A DNA stretch of 9,253 nucleotides from an uncultured Oscillibacter sp. (GTDB lineage: Bacteria > Bacillota > Clostridia > Oscillospirales > Oscillospiraceae): the NCBI GenBank assembly GCA_946530565.1, contig CAMNAE010000048.1:1-9253 (forward strand). Reading direction: 5' to 3'. Made by a program: the position numbers and the translations under genes. How positions within the stretch are numbered: the stretch's first letter is position 1; every line of letters begins with the position of its first letter. A model generated the notes under the pieces. The model was given only the letters and a program-made list of their open reading frames with translations, made no database searches and had not been told where the DNA came from. Shown piece after piece: positions 6,957 through 9,253 of this stretch.

Positions 6957-7090
6957 TCACAAGTCCGAGTCCCAGTCGGTGTCGCTGCTGCCCAGGAGTC
7001 CCGGCCGTCATCATCCCGGTCGCAGTCGTCGGCATCGTCATCGAAATCGTAACAGCCGCTGTCCTCCAAGGGCGTAACGCCCCGGCGGTC
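6957..7090 (-). pseudogene. Frameshifted acidic C-terminal tail of an unidentified gene
   Basis: Read on the minus strand directly after the TGA at 7091-7093, in the same frame, this encodes a segment containing CYDFDDDADDCDRDDDGRDS. At the Trp codon (6994-6992) the frame loses its character, and a shift of -1 restores a matching acidic ending (GSSDTDWDSDL, TGA at 6957-6959). This is the signature of a decayed reading frame. The family is not recognised; Asp-rich tails like this occur in many accessory proteins. Confidence 0.4.
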
Positions 7091-7207
7091 TCAGCGCTCT
7101 TCCAGTGCCTCTCGGCCCTCTTTGAGTCTCATGTTCCGCTCCCGCGAAATGTGCGCGAAAATCTCGTACTCGGCATTCTCCCGCGCGCCGCCGCGGCTGA
7201 AGCGCTT
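7091..7207 (-). pseudogene. 5'-truncated coding fragment just after the histidine kinase
   Basis: Immediately after the kinase's TGA, in the same frame, 38 codons run to a TGA at 7091-7093 and encode a protein-like helix including ENAEYEIFAHISRERNMRLK and REALEER. No plausible start codon lies in front (the only ATG is near its end), so its 5' part was lost, probably by a deletion joining it to the kinase gene. The following acidic frame may be its continuation past a nonsense codon. Family not recognised. Confidence 0.4.
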
Positions 7208-9253
7208 TCAGAGCCACTGCTGCAAAACGGAGGATAGCTCATCGAAATTCAGGGGCTTTGCAATATGTCCGTTCATGCCGGCCTTGAAGGCGTTCTGCCG
7301 GTCCTCTTCAAAGGCGTTCGCAGTCATCGCGATGATCGGGATCTGCTGCGCGTTTTCCGAGGGGAGCGCGCGGATCGCCTTTGCCGTGTCATAGCCGTTC
7401 ATGCGCGGCATCTGGATATCCATAAATACCAGGGCGTATCTGTCCTCCGGCGCGTTTTTAAACATTTCGAGCGCCTCGAGCCCGTCCTCGGCGTGGTCAA
7501 CGATGAGCCCGGTCATCTCGAGAATGTGCATCGCGATCTCGGCGTTGATCGGGTTGTCCTCGGCGAGCAGCACATGCCGGCCGTCGAAGCGCAGCTCCTC
7601 GAGCTTCCTGAGCGGCGCGTGATCCTCCGCGACGCTGTTGTGCTCGAGCAGAGACGAGAAGACGCGCACAAACTTCGTCTTGAAAAGCGGTTTGCTGATG
7701 AACGCGCTCACGCCGGCGGCCCGGGCCTCGGACTCGATGTCGGACCAGTCATAGGCGGAGATCACGATGATCGGCATATCCGCGCCGACGGCTGCGCGGA
7801 TGCGGCGCGTCGTCTCCACACCGCTCATGTCCGGCATCTTCCAGTCAAGTATGACCGCGTAGAAGTCGCGGCCCTGTTCATGCCGCGTCTGCACGCGCTC
7901 GACCGCAGCCCGGCCCGAGAGCGCCCATTCGCTGTTCATGCCGAGGTCATTTAAAATGCAGCAGGCGGACTCGCAGCTCACCGGATCGTCGTCGGCCACG
8001 AGCACATGCAGATCCACAAAGTTTTCATGCACGGTGTTTCCGGACTCCTGCAGGCGCAGATACATCGTTGCCGTAAATTTGCTGCCATGGCCGTGCGTGC
8101 TCTCAACATGGATGTCGCCGCCCATCATGCGCACAAGGTTCCGCGTGATCGCAAGGCCGAGCCCTGTGCCGTGCTGGGCGAGCGCGGCCTTGTCTTCGGC
8201 GCGCGTGAAGGGCTCGAAGATCTGCTCCAGAAATTCCGGCGTCATGCCGATGCCGTTGTCTTCCACGATGAACTCATACAGGCCGATGTCGGGCAGGGAG
8301 GAGGCACGTTCATTGAGCGAGCAGACGATCCGCCCGCCGTCAGGCGTGTACTTGATCGCGTTGCTCAGAAGATTCACCAGGATCTCGCGCACGCGCGTGC
8401 TGTCGCCGATCACCTTCTCGTGCGGGACCTCGCCGATGTTCACCGTGAGATGATGCCCCTTTGCCGTCACCTGCGGACGGGTCATCGCAAGCACACTGTC
8501 GAAAAGCTCGGCAAGGTCGAGTTCCTCTTCGGCAAGCTCTACCTTGCCGGATTCGATCTTGTTCATGTCGAGCACCTCGTTGATGAGCGAGAGCAGATGC
8601 GCCGAGGAGTCCGTGATCTTTTTGAGACAGTCGGCCACGCGTTCCCGGTCGTCGAGATGCGTCGCGGCGATCGCGGTCATGCCGATGATGCCGTTCATCG
8701 GCGTTCGCATGTCGTGGCTCATGCTCGCGAGAAAATCGCTCTTGGCGCGGCTGGAGGCATTGGCGGCCTCCATCGCGTCGCGCAGCGTGCGCTGCATCTC
8801 CTTCTCCTTGCGGATCATGTCGTCGACGTCGACAAAGCCCATCGTCACGCCGATCCGTCCGCCGGGCATGCGCACCTTGCCGAAGTCGACGCGGTAGTAG
8901 CGGTCTCCGGACTCGAGCGCCCTTAAAAAGCGCACCGAGAACTGGTCGCGTGTCTGGAACTGCTCGAGGATATACGGCAGGCCGATCTGGATCTGCATGC
9001 GCTCGCGGTCCTCCTCGGCGACCATCGTGTTGACGTATTCGGTTTTGGTGTCGCTGTACTTCGCGTGGCTCAGCGCGTTGCGGATCGCATCGGTGTGCGC
9101 GGCATCGGCATCAGTATGATAGAGCGAGCACTGCTCGGTCTCAACGTCATTGATGAGCCAGACGGTATTGTACATATTGGTGAGCGTGGAGATGACCGCG
9201 TCGCGCACGGCGGCGTCAATCTCACGCTGTTCATGCTTTTCGGTGATGTCGGA
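7208..9253 (-). CDS. Hybrid sensor histidine kinase with two receiver domains (N terminus beyond the window)
   Basis: The visible 681 residues continue past base 9253, where the edge reads SDITEKHEQ, a typical link after a preceding PAS domain, so the GTG at 9208 is not the real start. In order (visible numbering): a PAS-like sensor domain (about 15-145), a short coiled linker, HisKA with SHDMRTPMNGIIG (phosphoacceptor H180), and HATPase_c with NLLSNAIKY (N298), EDNGIGM and GTGLGLAI. Receiver 1 follows with ADDDP and the phosphorylatable Asp in LDWKMPD (D470), then receiver 2 with AEDNPIN and D612 in MDIQMP; both keep the conserved SKP/AKP lysine. No Hpt or DNA-binding output domain follows receiver 2, so phosphate presumably passes to a separate Hpt protein or the receivers act by binding partners. 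No membrane segment is in the visible part. It ends at 7208 and is followed by gene debris. Confidence 0.93.
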   Translation of the reverse strand, partial: SDITEKHEQREIDAAVRDAVISTLTNMYNTVWLINDVETEQCSLYHTDADAAHTDAIRNALSHAKYSDTKTEYVNTMVAEEDRERMQIQIGLPYILEQFQTRDQFSVRFLRALESGDRYYRVDFGKVRMPGGRIGVTMGFVDVDDMIRKEKEMQRTLRDAMEAANASSRAKSDFLASMSHDMRTPMNGIIGMTAIAATHLDDRERVADCLKKITDSSAHLLSLINEVLDMNKIESGKVELAEEELDLAELFDSVLAMTRPQVTAKGHHLTVNIGEVPHEKVIGDSTRVREILVNLLSNAIKYTPDGGRIVCSLNERASSLPDIGLYEFIVEDNGIGMTPEFLEQIFEPFTRAEDKAALAQHGTGLGLAITRNLVRMMGGDIHVESTHGHGSKFTATMYLRLQESGNTVHENFVDLHVLVADDDPVSCESACCILNDLGMNSEWALSGRAAVERVQTRHEQGRDFYAVILDWKMPDMSGVETTRRIRAAVGADMPIIVISAYDWSDIESEARAAGVSAFISKPLFKTKFVRVFSSLLEHNSVAEDHAPLRKLEELRFDGRHVLLAEDNPINAEIAMHILEMTGLIVDHAEDGLEALEMFKNAPEDRYALVFMDIQMPRMNGYDTAKAIRALPSENAQQIPIIAMTANAFEEDRQNAFKAGMNGHIAKPLNFDELSSVLQQWL

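Noticed and set aside
6645..7237. Plus-strand frames of 86 and 111 codons between the DUF4230 gene and the kinase
   Set aside because: The minus strand in this region carries recognisable gene remnants, and the plus frames have no ribosome binding site or domain.

Overview
The window is GC-rich and carries six protein-coding genes that read as a gut-type, high-GC member of the Clostridia (an Oscillospiraceae/Ruminococcaceae-like genome is the best guess). The reasons are the TGS-domain uridine-kinase-like protein, the strong AGGAGG ribosome binding sites, the DUF4230 protein, and intergenic repeats resembling those scattered through such genomes. This placement is an inference from gene content; no rRNA or other marker is present.

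Layout: a plus-strand TGS/uridine-kinase-like nucleoside kinase (45-1712) converges on a minus-strand MATE efflux transporter (2055-3431). The 340-bp gap between them is packed with foldable DNA: several short hairpins, a three-way-junction fold (1797-1876) and a 129-bp imperfect palindrome (1885-2013) whose arms carry the CATCCTGAG...GAAGGATC dispersed repeat and which can terminate transcription in both directions. Upstream of the MATE gene on the same strand is an ArsB/NhaD/SLC13-type ion transporter (3498-4856) with a good promoter and ribosome binding site; these two may be co-transcribed.

Next come two tightly linked minus-strand genes: a DUF4230 membrane-anchored protein (5937-6611) followed 16 bp later by a multi-pass membrane protein of unknown function (5102-5920). 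This cassette is bordered on both sides by gene debris. At 4980-5101 lies a helix-turn-helix tail like that of a serine recombinase. At 6707-6826 lies the C-terminal piece of a low-molecular-weight protein tyrosine phosphatase, lacking the catalytic aspartate. At 6957-7207 lies a broken gene with a very acidic tail. A perfect 12-bp-stem hairpin (6855-6901) sits among these remnants. The segment from about 4980 to 7207 therefore looks like an old insertion or recombination scar that retained a two-gene membrane module.

The window ends inside a large minus-strand hybrid sensor histidine kinase (7208 to beyond 9253) with PAS-like, HisKA, HATPase and two receiver domains. Apart from the DUF4230 pair and possibly the two transporters, there is no evidence that the genes act in one pathway. 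The least explained parts are the DUF4230/membrane-protein pair, the debris around it and the folded intergenic DNA after the kinase.
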